A stretch of DNA of 64,000 nucleotides from an uncultured Clostridia bacterium (GCA_934141555.1 CAKPCK010000007.1:19385-83384); one strand, 5' to 3'. Shown: positions 1-8,796, counted from the first letter of the stretch. A program made the numbers and translations. The notes: generated by a model from the sequence alone, not told the origin.

Positions 1-2
1 AA

Positions 3-287
3 AAAGGATTAATGATAAGACATTTAATATTACCAAATGAAGTACAAAATAGCAAAAAGGTTTTGAAATGGATTAAAGAAAATATAGACTCAAATGTATA
101 TGTAAGTATAATGGCACAATATTTCCCAACATATAAAGCGAAAGAAATACCAGAACTTGCACGAAAAATAACTAAAGAAGAATATGAAAAAGTAGAAAAT
201 TATTTATATGAATTAGATTTAGAAAATGGATATATACAAGAATTAGGAGAACATGAAGAAGAATATGTACCAACATGGGAATATTAG
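3..287 (+). CDS. C-terminal fragment of a radical-SAM-type protein (5' end outside window)
   Basis: The frame is open to the left edge (reading K-G-L-M-I-R-H-L), so this is the tail of a longer gene and the ATG at 12 is internal. The motif IRHLILPNEVQNSK followed by VYVSIMAQYFP resembles the C-terminal part of PflA-like radical SAM proteins (IRHLVLP and SLMAQY blocks), which use an Fe-S cluster and S-adenosylmethionine. The Cys cluster that would prove this lies upstream of the window. The last 20 residues are acidic and end in PTWEY. It is followed 46 bases later by a dihydrofolate reductase gene, probably co-transcribed. The family call rests on this short conserved stretch only. Confidence 0.6.
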   Translation, partial: KGLMIRHLILPNEVQNSKKVLKWIKENIDSNVYVSIMAQYFPTYKAKEIPELARKITKEEYEKVENYLYELDLENGYIQELGEHEEEYVPTWEY

Positions 288-333
288 GCTATGTTCTAAA
301 AAGTAGAAAGAGTTATAGTGGAGGAAAAAAATA

Positions 334-825
334 ATGTTAAGTATAATAGTAGCAAAAGCAAAGAATAATGTAATAGGAAAAAATAATGAATTAATAATGA
401 AATTACCAGCAGAATCAAAAAAATTCAGAGAATTAACAGAAGGAAAAAATGTTATAATGGGAAGAAAAACATATGATATATTAGGAAAATATTTAAGAGA
501 AAGAAATGTAATAGTATTTTCAAATAACCCAGATTTTAGAGTAAGTACACCAAATGCAAAAGTTGTTCACTCAATGCTTGAGATTCAACAATATATAGAA
601 GATAAAAATGAAAATTATGTAATAGGTGGTGCTATGATATATAGACTACTTATGCAATATGTAACAAAACTATATGTGACTGAAATAGATAAAGATTTTG
701 AAGGTGATGCAGTATTCCCAAGAATTAATGAAGAGGTTTGGAAAGAAGTTTCAAGAGATGAAGGACTAAAAGATGAAGATAATGATTTAACATATGATTT
801 TATAACATATATAAAAAATAATTAG
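334..825 (+). CDS. folA: dihydrofolate reductase
   Basis: Reduces dihydrofolate to tetrahydrofolate with NADPH in the cytosol. At 163 aa it has the usual family length. Visible motifs: NNVIGKNNEL (11-20), LPAES (24-28), IMGRKTYD (41-48, NADPH binding) and VIGGAMIY (96-103). The acidic folate-binding residue is Glu27, as in eukaryotic enzymes, where E. coli has Asp27. The position of E. coli Trp22, almost invariant in the family, is Met22 here. SD GGAGG lies 10 bases before the ATG. No thymidylate synthase gene lies beside it in this window. The family is clear; the Trp-to-Met change could alter substrate or trimethoprim binding, which is inference. Confidence 0.9.
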   Translation: MLSIIVAKAKNNVIGKNNELIMKLPAESKKFRELTEGKNVIMGRKTYDILGKYLRERNVIVFSNNPDFRVSTPNAKVVHSMLEIQQYIEDKNENYVIGGAMIYRLLMQYVTKLYVTEIDKDFEGDAVFPRINEEVWKEVSRDEGLKDEDNDLTYDFITYIKNN

Positions 826-862
826 ATAAAAAGTAAAATATATAAAAAATTTGTAAAAAATA

Positions 863-891
863 TAGACAAAACTGAAAATTATGTATAAAAT
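863..891 (+). promoter_or_regulatory. sigma-A-type promoter of the GT4 gene
   Basis: TAGACA (863-868), a 17-base spacer, and TAAAAT (886-891) preceded by TGTA. It lies in the 121-base gap before the glycosyltransferase start at 947. Confidence 0.5.
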
Positions 892-946
892 ATACAAAGT
901 ATAATTGAAACAGAAGAAAACTGAACTTAAGAAAGGGGTAAAATCA

Positions 947-2239
947 ATGAAAATATTGATGCTTACATGGGAATATCCACCAAGAGTAGTTGGCGGAATA
1001 TCAAGAGTAGTATATGACCTATCACATAGATTAATAAAAGATGGTCATGAAGTAACTGTAGTAACATACAGAGATGGGGAAGTTCCATATTATGAAGATG
1101 ATAAAGGAGTAAAAGTTTATAGAGTAGATAATTATATGATTCAGCCAAATAACTTTATAGACTGGATATTACAACTTAACTTTAATATGGTAGAAAAAGC
1201 AAGCCAAATAATTGCAGAACAAGGAAAATTTGATGTAATACATGCACATGATTGGCTAGTTGCCAATGCTGCAAAAACATTAAAACACTCATTTGATATC
1301 CCAATAGTAGCAACAATACATGCAACAGAAGCAGGAAGAAATAGTGGAATAAGAGAACCAAATCAAAAATACATAAATGATACAGAATGGATGCTTACAT
1401 ATGAAGCAAATGAAGTAATAGTAAATAGTAATTATATGAAAAGTGAAGTACAAAGATTGTTTGGATTACCATTTGAAAAAATAAATGTTGTTCCAAATGG
1501 TGTAAATTTAAATAAATTTACTGGTATGGACAGAGATTATTCATTTAGAAGAAAATATGCAATGGATAATGAAAAAATTATACTATTTATGGGAAGACTT
1601 GTATATGAAAAAGGTGTACAAAACTTAATTGCAGCAATGCCAAAAGTATTAGCTTCATATCATGATGCTAAATTAGTAATAGCAGGAAAAGGCGGAATGT
1701 TAGATGAACTAAAAGCACAAGCAGATTATTTAGGAATTTCAAATAAAGTATATTTTGCAGGATATATGAATGGAAATGATGTAGAGAAAATGTATAAAGC
1801 AGCAGATATATCAGTATTTCCAAGTACATATGAACCATTTGGAATAGTAGCATTAGAAGGAATGTTGGCAGAAAGACCAATAGTAGTATCTGATGCTGGT
1901 GGATTGGGAGAAATAGTTGAACATAGAGTAACTGGAATGAAGAGTTATTGTGGAAATCCAAATTCAATTGCAGACTCAATATTAGAATTATTATTTAATC
2001 CTGAATTATGTGATAATATTGTAAAAAATGCTAAAATAAAAGTAAAAGAAAATTATAATTGGCAAAAAATAGCACAAGATACACACTTTACATATCAAAA
2101 GGCAATATGTGAAACAATGGCAGAAAGACAAAAAAAGCAAATAGCACAGGAAAAAGCCAGAATTGAAAGAAAAAATATATCAACAGAAAAAGAAACAACT
2201 AATATATTACCTTTTAAAAAAAGACAAATATTTGCATAA
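947..2239 (+). CDS. glycosyltransferase family 4 (starch/glycogen synthase-like)
   Basis: Retaining GT-B glycosyltransferase of 430 aa, transferring a sugar from a nucleotide donor to an unknown glycan. It starts MKILMLTWEYPPRVVGGIS, the typical N-terminal Rossmann strand and GG loop of GT4/GT5 enzymes. Other motifs are HAHDW (about 113-117), VVPNGVN, the donor-site block FMGRLVYEKGVQNL, and FPSTYEPFGIVALEGM with the EPFG E-x7-E signature. The C-terminal 40 residues are Lys/Glu-rich and extend past the fold. ATG 947 was chosen because GAAAGGGG stands just upstream and the family begins here. It is a single transcription unit with its own promoter and terminator. The acceptor cannot be deduced; a GH15 enzyme elsewhere in the window hints at alpha-glucan metabolism only weakly. 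Confidence 0.85.
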   Translation: MKILMLTWEYPPRVVGGISRVVYDLSHRLIKDGHEVTVVTYRDGEVPYYEDDKGVKVYRVDNYMIQPNNFIDWILQLNFNMVEKASQIIAEQGKFDVIHAHDWLVANAAKTLKHSFDIPIVATIHATEAGRNSGIREPNQKYINDTEWMLTYEANEVIVNSNYMKSEVQRLFGLPFEKINVVPNGVNLNKFTGMDRDYSFRRKYAMDNEKIILFMGRLVYEKGVQNLIAAMPKVLASYHDAKLVIAGKGGMLDELKAQADYLGISNKVYFAGYMNGNDVEKMYKAADISVFPSTYEPFGIVALEGMLAERPIVVSDAGGLGEIVEHRVTGMKSYCGNPNSIADSILELLFNPELCDNIVKNAKIKVKENYNWQKIAQDTHFTYQKAICETMAERQKKQIAQEKARIERKNISTEKETTNILPFKKRQIFA

Positions 2240-2250
2240 AATATCATAAA

Positions 2251-2284
2251 AAATAGCAAGGATAACTTGCTATTTTTATTTTTT
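2251..2284 (+). terminator. Rho-independent terminator after the GT4 gene
   Basis: Perfect 11-bp stem (AAAATAGCAAG / CTTGCTATTTT) with a 5-base loop, followed by a T-rich run. Confidence 0.9.
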
Positions 2285-2356
2285 TATTATAGAATATAAC
2301 CATGTTTATAGGTAGCAAAATAAACCTAAATAAAATTACATAAGGCAAGGAATAAT

Positions 2357-4567
2357 ATGGGAAACATAGTATTATTAGATGATTTAACAATAAACAAAAT
2401 AGCGGCTGGAGAAGTAATAGAAAGACCAGCATCAGCAATAAAAGAAATGGTAGAGAACTCAATAGATGCAGGAGCAACAAATATAACAGTAGAAATAAAA
2501 AATGGTGGAATATCATATATAAGAATAACAGATAACGGAAAAGGAATTGCAGAAGATGATTTAGAAATAGCATTTGAAAGACATGCAACAAGTAAAATAA
2601 GATCAGCAGAAGATTTAAGCACAGTAAAATCTATGGGGTTCCGTGGAGAAGCATTGGCAAGTATTGCTGCAATTTCAAGGGTAGAATTAGTTTCAAAAAC
2701 AGCCACACAAGCAAATGGTCAAAAAATAGTTGTAGAAGGTGGAAATATAATAGAAAAATCTGAAATTGGAGCAGGAGTTGGAACAACAATAACTGTAACA
2801 AATTTATTTTATAATACACCAGTAAGATACAAATTTCTAAGAAAAGATTTTACAGAAGCAGGATATATAGAAGATGCAATATCAAGAATTGCACTAGCAC
2901 ATCCAGAAATAGCTTTAAAACTAATAAATACAGGAAGAACAGTAATACAAACAAATGGAAATGGAGATTTAAAAACAGTAATATATAGTTTATACGGAAA
3001 AACAGTTGCAAATTCTATAATTGACGTAGATTATGAATTAGAAGATATACATATATATGGAGTTATAGGAAAACCAGAAATAGCAAGATCAAATAGAGCA
3101 AATCAAATATTTTTTGTAAACAAAAGATATGTAAAAGATAAGGTATTATCATCAGCAACAGAAAGAGCATATAAAGATTACATACCATCTGGAAAATTTG
3201 CATTTGCAGTATTAAATATAGATATGAATCCAAGAAAAGTTGATGTAAATGTTCATCCAGCAAAATTAGAAGTAAGATTTGAAAATGAAAATACAATATT
3301 TAAAGCAGTATATAATTCAATAAAAGAAAAACTATTGTCTGATGAAAATAATAATGCAGAAGAAAAAAATGAATTTCAACCAAGAAAAGAAACTATTGTA
3401 GAACAAATATATAATCAAAGAAAACTTCAAGAAATGGGATTGATTGAAGAACAACCAAAAGAAAAAATAGAAAATAATAATGAGACAATAATTAAAACTG
3501 AAATTCCAAAAGTAGAAGAATCTAAAGTAGAAGAAATAAAACAAGATATTAGAGATGATGAAAGTTCAGAATTTGTTGGAAACGCGGTATATGACAAGAA
3601 TCAAGAAGTATTAAGGAAATTACAAGAATTAAAGCAAAAAGTATTAAATGATGACTTTTCAACATCAAATGTACAAGAATATAAGATAAGTGAAAATTTA
3701 GATGTAAATAAATATGAATATGAACAACCAAAAGAAATTGATATAGAAAAAATTCAAGAAAAACCAATTAAAGATGAGGTTTCAGGTCAAGAAGAAAAAA
3801 TAGAAAAAGAAAATGAAACAAAAAAGAAAACAAGATTTTCACCAGAGTTTGAAGAAATGTATATGAAAACATTTGGAACAAGACCACTAGAAGAACAAAA
3901 TAAAATAGAAAAAGAAGAAGATAGTGTTGAAGACATAACAACACAAGTTGATAATATATCTATATTTGATAAATTCCCTGAAAACCAAAAAGTAAATTAT
4001 AAATTTATAGGTATTGCATTTGAAAATTATGCTATATTAGAAATAAATCAAGATATGTATATATTAAATCAAAGAAAAGCAAGGGAAAGAATTTTGTATG
4101 AAGCACTAAAAAACAATTATTATAATGAAAAACAAAATCAATCACAATTATTATTATTACCAGATGTTATAACACTATCCAAAAAAGATATGGAAATAGC
4201 TAGAGATAATATAGAAATGTTAAATAAAGCTGGATTTATATTTGAACCATTTGGAGATGATACAATAAAATTAACAGAAGTTCCAGAAATATGTGTTGAG
4301 ATGGAAACAAAAGAATTATTTATGGAAATTTTAAAAGAAATAAATTCTGTTGCAAGAACAGAGAAAAAAGAAATAGAAGAAAAATTTTTACAGACAATTG
4401 CCAAAAAAGTTGTTGAAAATGAAAAAAATAATAATACAAAAGAAGAGACTCAAAATATAATAGAAAAATTATTATCACTAACAGATCCATTTGAAAATTC
4501 AAAAGGAAACCCAATAGCAATAAAAATGTCAAAATATGATATTGAAAGAAAGTTCTCTAGAAAATAA
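2357..4567 (+). CDS. mutL: DNA mismatch repair protein MutL
   Basis: Mismatch-repair matchmaker ATPase, 736 aa, longer than the usual 600-650 because of a charged linker. The GHKL ATPase domain (about 1-330) is intact: KIAAGEVIERP, VENSIDAGA, ITDNGKGI, ATSKI, GFRGEALASI and VHPAKLEVRF. Residues about 335-550 are a Glu/Lys-rich disordered linker. The C-terminal dimerisation domain is present, but the endonuclease motif DQHAxxERxxxxE reads NQRKARERILYE (571-582). The CPHGRP motif near the end is replaced by NSKGNP, and no Cys-containing ACxxAxKA block is seen. It starts an operon-like run with a membrane protein and miaA. MutS1 is not in the window. The name is certain; whether it is still an endonuclease is doubtful. 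Confidence 0.95.
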   Translation: MGNIVLLDDLTINKIAAGEVIERPASAIKEMVENSIDAGATNITVEIKNGGISYIRITDNGKGIAEDDLEIAFERHATSKIRSAEDLSTVKSMGFRGEALASIAAISRVELVSKTATQANGQKIVVEGGNIIEKSEIGAGVGTTITVTNLFYNTPVRYKFLRKDFTEAGYIEDAISRIALAHPEIALKLINTGRTVIQTNGNGDLKTVIYSLYGKTVANSIIDVDYELEDIHIYGVIGKPEIARSNRANQIFFVNKRYVKDKVLSSATERAYKDYIPSGKFAFAVLNIDMNPRKVDVNVHPAKLEVRFENENTIFKAVYNSIKEKLLSDENNNAEEKNEFQPRKETIVEQIYNQRKLQEMGLIEEQPKEKIENNNETIIKTEIPKVEESKVEEIKQDIRDDESSEFVGNAVYDKNQEVLRKLQELKQKVLNDDFSTSNVQEYKISENLDVNKYEYEQPKEIDIEKIQEKPIKDEVSGQEEKIEKENETKKKTRFSPEFEEMYMKTFGTRPLEEQNKIEKEEDSVEDITTQVDNISIFDKFPENQKVNYKFIGIAFENYAILEINQDMYILNQRKARERILYEALKNNYYNEKQNQSQLLLLPDVITLSKKDMEIARDNIEMLNKAGFIFEPFGDDTIKLTEVPEICVEMETKELFMEILKEINSVARTEKKEIEEKFLQTIAKKVVENEKNNNTKEETQNIIEKLLSLTDPFENSKGNPIAIKMSKYDIERKFSRK

Positions 4568-4581
4568 GGAAGGGTATATTA

Positions 4582-5013
4582 ATGAATACAATAATTACTG
4601 TAATATCAATAATACTATTTTTAGTATTAAGTATAATTATTTATAATGGACTAAATGGAATGAATCAAAAAAAGAAAATTATAATATTTTTTATAGAAAT
4701 CATTGTGTGTTTTGTATTTACGACAATATTATTTAACCTTTCTTCAATAGGAATAGAGTATTTAAACAGTAAAAATAAAGGAATAGCAATGAGAACATTA
4801 GTTGCAATATTTACTCCTATAAATGGTATAATATTATTACCTAATATTACAAGAATAATAAATGAAAGCCAAAATGGTGAAATAAATAAAGAAGAATGTA
4901 AGAAAAGATTGAAGAAATCATTAATAGTATTTATATTGTTAGTTATAATAGAATTTGTTTATTTAAAGAATACTCAAATAGGTATTTTAAATAATTATAA
5001 TATGCAAAAATAA
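4582..5013 (+). CDS. small multi-pass membrane protein, unrecognised
   Basis: A 143-aa hydrophobic protein. Membrane segments are visible at about 3-23, 33-52, 72-92 and 111-129, with Lys-rich turns (NQKKK, CKKRLKK) on the likely cytoplasmic side. It sits 14 bases after mutL and 18 bases before the miaA ATG, so it is probably translated from the same message. SD GGAAGGG precedes the ATG. I do not recognise a family or catalytic motif. The hydrophobic segments and the tight operon packing make it a real gene rather than a chance frame. Confidence 0.75.
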   Translation: MNTIITVISIILFLVLSIIIYNGLNGMNQKKKIIIFFIEIIVCFVFTTILFNLSSIGIEYLNSKNKGIAMRTLVAIFTPINGIILLPNITRIINESQNGEINKEECKKRLKKSLIVFILLVIIEFVYLKNTQIGILNNYNMQK

Positions 5014-5031
5014 TTGCAGAATGGAGACGAA

Positions 5032-5955
5032 ATGCATAAAACTAAAGTAATTGTGATATGTGGACCAACAGCATCTGGAAAAACAGCATTATCAATAGAA
5101 TTAGCAAAAAAAATAAATGGAGAGATTATATCATGTGATTCTATGCAGATATATAAGGATATGAACATAGGAACTGCAAAAGTTACAGAAGAAGAAATGC
5201 AAGGAATTAAACATTATATGATTGATTTTGTTTCTCCAGATGAGAGATATAGTGTAGCAGATTACAAAAATGATGCAGAAAAAATAATTGAAATTATTAC
5301 TAATAAAGGAAAGATACCAATAATTGTTGGAGGAACAGGACTATATGTTGATTCACTAATATATAATATAGAATATCCAAAAATAAATCTTGATGAAGAT
5401 TATAGACAAAAATTAGAAAAAGAAGTTGAAGAAAAAGGATTAAAATATTTATATGATGTTGCAAAAAAAATTGATGAGCAAGCTGTGCAAAAAATTAGTA
5501 TTAATGATAAAAAAAGAATAATGCGAGTCTTAGAAATATATCATGCAACAGGAAAAACAAAAACAGAGCAAGAAGTAGAATCTAGAAAAAAAGAAGTAAA
5601 ATATGATTATAAAATATTTGCAATTAATATGGACAGAGAAAAACTATATCAAAGAATTAATTTAAGAGTTGATAAGATGATAGAAAATGGTTTAATTGAA
5701 GAAGTTGAAAATTTACAAAAACAATATAACCATTTTCCAACAGCGATGCAGGGCTTAGGGTATAAAGAAGTTGTTGAATATTTGCAAAATGAAATTACAA
5801 AAGATGAAATGATAGAAAAAATCAAGCAAGAAAGTAGAAGATATGCTAAAAGGCAATTGACTTGGTTTAGAAAAAATAAACAAACCATTTGGATAGACGG
5901 ACTTAAAAATATAGAATACAATGTTTCAATTATAGAAAAAGAAATAAGTAAGTAA
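5032..5955 (+). CDS. miaA: tRNA dimethylallyltransferase MiaA
   Basis: Transfers a dimethylallyl group to N6 of A37 in tRNAs reading UNN codons, the first step of the ms2i6A modification. The 307 aa match the family length. P-loop GPTASGKTALSIELA lies at about 10-24; the DSMQIYK block, GTAK, VGGTGLYVDSL, and QGLGYKEVVEYL with the following RRYAKRQLTWFR are all family signatures. ATG 5032 follows GGAGA. A TTG at 5014 is an in-frame alternative, but nothing in the family extends that far. In many Firmicutes hfq follows miaA; here an HlyD-like gene follows instead. Confidence 0.95.
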   Translation: MHKTKVIVICGPTASGKTALSIELAKKINGEIISCDSMQIYKDMNIGTAKVTEEEMQGIKHYMIDFVSPDERYSVADYKNDAEKIIEIITNKGKIPIIVGGTGLYVDSLIYNIEYPKINLDEDYRQKLEKEVEEKGLKYLYDVAKKIDEQAVQKISINDKKRIMRVLEIYHATGKTKTEQEVESRKKEVKYDYKIFAINMDREKLYQRINLRVDKMIENGLIEEVENLQKQYNHFPTAMQGLGYKEVVEYLQNEITKDEMIEKIKQESRRYAKRQLTWFRKNKQTIWIDGLKNIEYNVSIIEKEISK

Positions 5956-5976
5956 TATCTAAAATGATAGGAGATG

Positions 5977-7203
5977 ATGGAAACGAAAAAACTTAAGAAA
6001 ATATTGGCAATAATAGTTTGTATATGTTTAATAATATATTTTTTATATGCAGTGATTTTACTTATAATGAATCCAACAGATATATATGTATTAACAAAAG
6101 GTGAGATAATAGAAGAAGATGAAACAGTTGGGTATATTATAAGAAATGAAACAATAATAAAAGATGATACTAATTCAAATGGAATATATGCAATAGCTAC
6201 AGAAGGACAGAAAGTAGCTAAAGATGAAATTATTTTTAGATATTATAAAGATAGTGAAAAAGAAATAACAGATAATATAAAACAAATAGATTACCAAATT
6301 CAAGAAGAACTAGAAAAAGATAAAACAACTCCATCATCAGCAGATATTAAGGTTATAGAAAATCAAATTGAAGAAAAATTAGTTTCATTAAATAGTTTAT
6401 CAAATTATCAAGAAATGAAAGAATATAAAGATAATATAGATAATCTAATTGCTAAAAAAATAAAATATATTGGAGAAATTACTGATAATAAGGAAATAAA
6501 ACAATTAGTAAAAGAAAGAAATGAATATGAGAAACAATTAACAAATGGAGTATTGTATAAAAAATCTACAACAAGTGGTATTGTTTCTTATAGAGTAGAT
6601 GGATTAGAAGAAAAATTAAGAGCAGATAATTTAGCAGAAATTACAGATACGTTTTTAGAAAATTTGGATTTAAAAACAGGACAAATAATATCTACAAGTA
6701 ATGAATCTGGAAAAATTATAGATAATTTTAAATATTATATAGCAGTTATAATAAATACAGAACTTAGTAATAAAGCTAAAGTTGGAGATAATGTAACATT
6801 AAAAATATCAGGAGCAGAAGAAGAAAATGCAAAAGTTGTTCAAATAAATGAAGGAAGCGGAAAAAGAACAATAATTTTTGAAATTAATAGAATGAGTTCA
6901 ACAGTTATAAATCATAGAAAATTGTCAGTTGATGTAATTTGGTGGAAAAAGACAGGATTTAAAGTGCCAAATCAAGCTATATATACTGAAAATATAAATG
7001 ATAAAGATATAAATTATGTATTGATAAATAAATCTGGAATAGAAAATAAGTGTTATGTAAAAGTTGAAAAACAAAATGAGACATTTTCTATAATTTCATC
7101 TTATGAGATAAAGGAATTACAAGAACTAGGAATTGATGAAAATGATATTAAGAATTATAAAAAAATATCTAATTATGATGAAATAATTTTGAAGACACAT
7201 TAA
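5977..7203 (+). CDS. HlyD/membrane-fusion-like protein upstream of sepF
   Basis: A 408-aa protein anchored by one N-terminal membrane segment (about 9-30), the rest probably outside the cell. It begins METKKLKKI, then has a lipoyl-like half motif (TVGYIIRNETII ... GIYAIATEGQKVAKDEIIFRYY), a coiled-coil stretch about 95-185, and a second lipoyl/beta-barrel part (TSGIVSYRVDGLEE, VGDNVTLKISG). This order matches HlyD/RND adaptor proteins. No partner transporter is adjacent; it lies between miaA and sepF, suggesting a cell-envelope or division role. ATG 5974 and 5977 are both possible after GGAG. The fold assignment is moderately strong; the function is unknown. Confidence 0.7.
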   Translation: METKKLKKILAIIVCICLIIYFLYAVILLIMNPTDIYVLTKGEIIEEDETVGYIIRNETIIKDDTNSNGIYAIATEGQKVAKDEIIFRYYKDSEKEITDNIKQIDYQIQEELEKDKTTPSSADIKVIENQIEEKLVSLNSLSNYQEMKEYKDNIDNLIAKKIKYIGEITDNKEIKQLVKERNEYEKQLTNGVLYKKSTTSGIVSYRVDGLEEKLRADNLAEITDTFLENLDLKTGQIISTSNESGKIIDNFKYYIAVIINTELSNKAKVGDNVTLKISGAEEENAKVVQINEGSGKRTIIFEINRMSSTVINHRKLSVDVIWWKKTGFKVPNQAIYTENINDKDINYVLINKSGIENKCYVKVEKQNETFSIISSYEIKELQELGIDENDIKNYKKISNYDEIILKTH

Positions 7204-7204
7204 A

Positions 7205-7286
7205 TGTTACAATAGTGTTACAAAAATATTAAATTTTTGTAACACTATGATAAAGTATTGACAAAAGCCTAAAAAAGTTAGATACT
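7205..7286 (+). promoter_or_regulatory. sepF promoter with an upstream 16-bp palindrome
   Basis: A perfect inverted repeat (ATAGTGTTACAAAAAT 7212-7227, reverse complement 7233-7248, loop ATTAA) lies just after the HlyD-like gene. It is followed by TTGACA (7258-7263), a 17-base spacer and GATACT (7281-7286). There is no T-run after the hairpin, so an operator is as likely as a terminator. A closely similar block precedes rsmD at 8813-8884. Confidence 0.6.
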
Positions 7287-7358
7287 ATATGCAGGTTAAT
7301 GAAGTGGAGAAAATTTAACTAATTTCAAAAAAAGTGTAAAATATTAGGAGGTTAAAAA

Positions 7359-7847
7359 ATGGCAGGAGCTATAATGGACAAAATCTGGGGAGTTATTGGA
7401 ATGAATAATAATCAATCAGAAGCAGAAGATATGGATGATGAAGAATATGATGTAGATACATATGATAATAATTATGAAGAAGAGGAAGAAGACAAAAAGT
7501 TTTTTGGAAGAAAAAGTAAAGTTGTTCCAATGACACAACAATCACAAGCTATAAAAATGGTTATATCACAACCAACTACATTTGAACAATCAGAAGAAAT
7601 ATGTAGTCTATTAAAAGAAAAAAAATCAGTTATAGTAAATTTAGAATATGTTAGCAAAGAAGTTGCAAGAAGAATTGTAGATTTTATTAGTGGTGGAGTA
7701 TATGCATTAGATGGTCACATTCAAAAAATATCAAATTCAATATTCTTAATTGCACCAATGAATTATGAAATTACAAATGAAATGGCAAGAGAAGAAATAA
7801 AAAATAAATTATCTGTTTCTTGGTTAAAAAATAACAATATAAATTAA
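7359..7847 (+). CDS. sepF: cell division protein SepF
   Basis: Membrane-linked FtsZ anchor and septum-organising protein, 162 aa. The N-terminal amphipathic stretch MAGAIMDKIWGVIGM is the membrane-targeting helix. A strongly acidic disordered linker follows (about 20-47, D/E-rich). The C-terminal SepF domain (about 65-155) has MVISQPTTFEQSEEI, SVIVNLEYVSKEVARRIVDF and the GGVYALDGHIQKISNSIFL dimer strand. SD TTAGGAGG precedes the ATG. divIVA follows 25 bases on, the classical ylm division cluster order. Confidence 0.93.
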   Translation: MAGAIMDKIWGVIGMNNNQSEAEDMDDEEYDVDTYDNNYEEEEEDKKFFGRKSKVVPMTQQSQAIKMVISQPTTFEQSEEICSLLKEKKSVIVNLEYVSKEVARRIVDFISGGVYALDGHIQKISNSIFLIAPMNYEITNEMAREEIKNKLSVSWLKNNNIN

Positions 7848-7872
7848 ATTCATAGAAATGGAGGATTCTAAT

Positions 7873-8361
7873 ATGATTACACCATTAGATATAGAAAATA
7901 AAAAGTTTAGCAAACAAATGATGAATGGATATAATGTAGAAGATGTAGATGACTTTTTAGATGAATTAGTTATAGATTATGAAAAAAATTATAAAGAATT
8001 AGCAGAAGCAAATGAAAAGATTGATAAATTAACAAATGAATTAGAACAGTATAAAAATTTAGAAAAAACATTGCAAAATACTTTAGTTATGGCACAAACA
8101 ACAGCAGAAGAAGTCAAAGTAGCTGCCAAACAACAAGCAGATCAGATAATTAATGATGCCAAAACTAGAGCTGATGAAATTCAAAGAGATGGTAATGAAT
8201 CATCTTTAAAAAGATTAGATGAAATTGAGAAACAAATTGCTATTAAGGAAAAAAGGTTTGAAGAAGTAAAAGAACAATTTGACGTTTATAAAGCAAAAAT
8301 GGAATCATTATTAATTTCTCAAGAAGAGTTAATTAAAGAGATAAACAAAGAAGAAGAATAA
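7873..8361 (+). CDS. divIVA: DivIVA domain protein
   Basis: A coiled-coil protein that marks curved membrane and division sites, 162 aa. It begins MITPLDIENKKFSKQMMNGYNVEDVDDFLDEL, the DivIVA N-terminal membrane-binding module (family form: PxDIxNKxF, RGYdxdEVDdFLD). A long coiled coil covers about 35-160 with heptad Leu/Ile and Lys/Glu. ATG 7873 was preferred over 7858 because GGAGG sits at 7860-7864. A terminator follows directly. In Clostridia such proteins may act in division, sporulation or polar growth. Confidence 0.9.
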   Translation: MITPLDIENKKFSKQMMNGYNVEDVDDFLDELVIDYEKNYKELAEANEKIDKLTNELEQYKNLEKTLQNTLVMAQTTAEEVKVAAKQQADQIINDAKTRADEIQRDGNESSLKRLDEIEKQIAIKEKRFEEVKEQFDVYKAKMESLLISQEELIKEINKEEE

Positions 8362-8391
8362 ATAGCGAGGATTTTCTTGCTATTTTTTATT
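8361..8391 (+). terminator. terminator after divIVA
   Basis: Stem AATAGCGAG / CTTGCTATT with one wobble pair, loop GATTTT, then TTTTT. Confidence 0.85.
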
Positions 8392-8424
8392 TTATATAAT
8401 AGGAAAACAAAAGGAGAATGAAAT

Positions 8425-8796
8425 ATGAATAAAGTTCATCAAGAAAAAGGTATAACATTAATTGCACTTGCGGTAACAATTATAGTAATTTTAATTATTG
8501 CAGGAATATCTATAGGGACAATATCTGGAAACGATAGTACAATAAATAAGGCAAATGACGTAAGAAATGCTGTGAACAATAAAGAAGAGAGTGATGCTAT
8601 TAAAATAGCTATACAAGAAACAATGTTATTGAATGATAAGGGAGAATTAGATGCTGAAAATTTTGAAAGAATTTTGAGAGAACATCTAGTGGAAGTTTAT
8701 AATTTCTATTATGACGAAACACAAAAAAAATATACTTTTACAGCATATCCAAGTGGAATAACATATGTAGTAAATTCTAAAGGAGAAATTGAATAA
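8425..8796 (+). CDS. type IV pilin-like (pseudopilin) protein
   Basis: A 123-aa protein with a class III signal: a short basic leader ending in HQEKG, then ITLIALAVTIIVILIIAGISI (9-30), the prepilin-peptidase cleavage site after Gly and the hydrophobic assembly helix. The conserved Glu at +5 of mature pilins is Ala here. The soluble part is short and alpha/beta, ending with a beta-rich YTFTAYPSGITYVVNS. SD AAAGGAG is present. It lies alone between divIVA and rsmD. A prepilin peptidase gene is at 20.9 kb, but no pilus ATPase is in the window. Likely an exported surface or minor-pilin-like protein. Confidence 0.75.
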   Translation: MNKVHQEKGITLIALAVTIIVILIIAGISIGTISGNDSTINKANDVRNAVNNKEESDAIKIAIQETMLLNDKGELDAENFERILREHLVEVYNFYYDETQKKYTFTAYPSGITYVVNSKGEIE

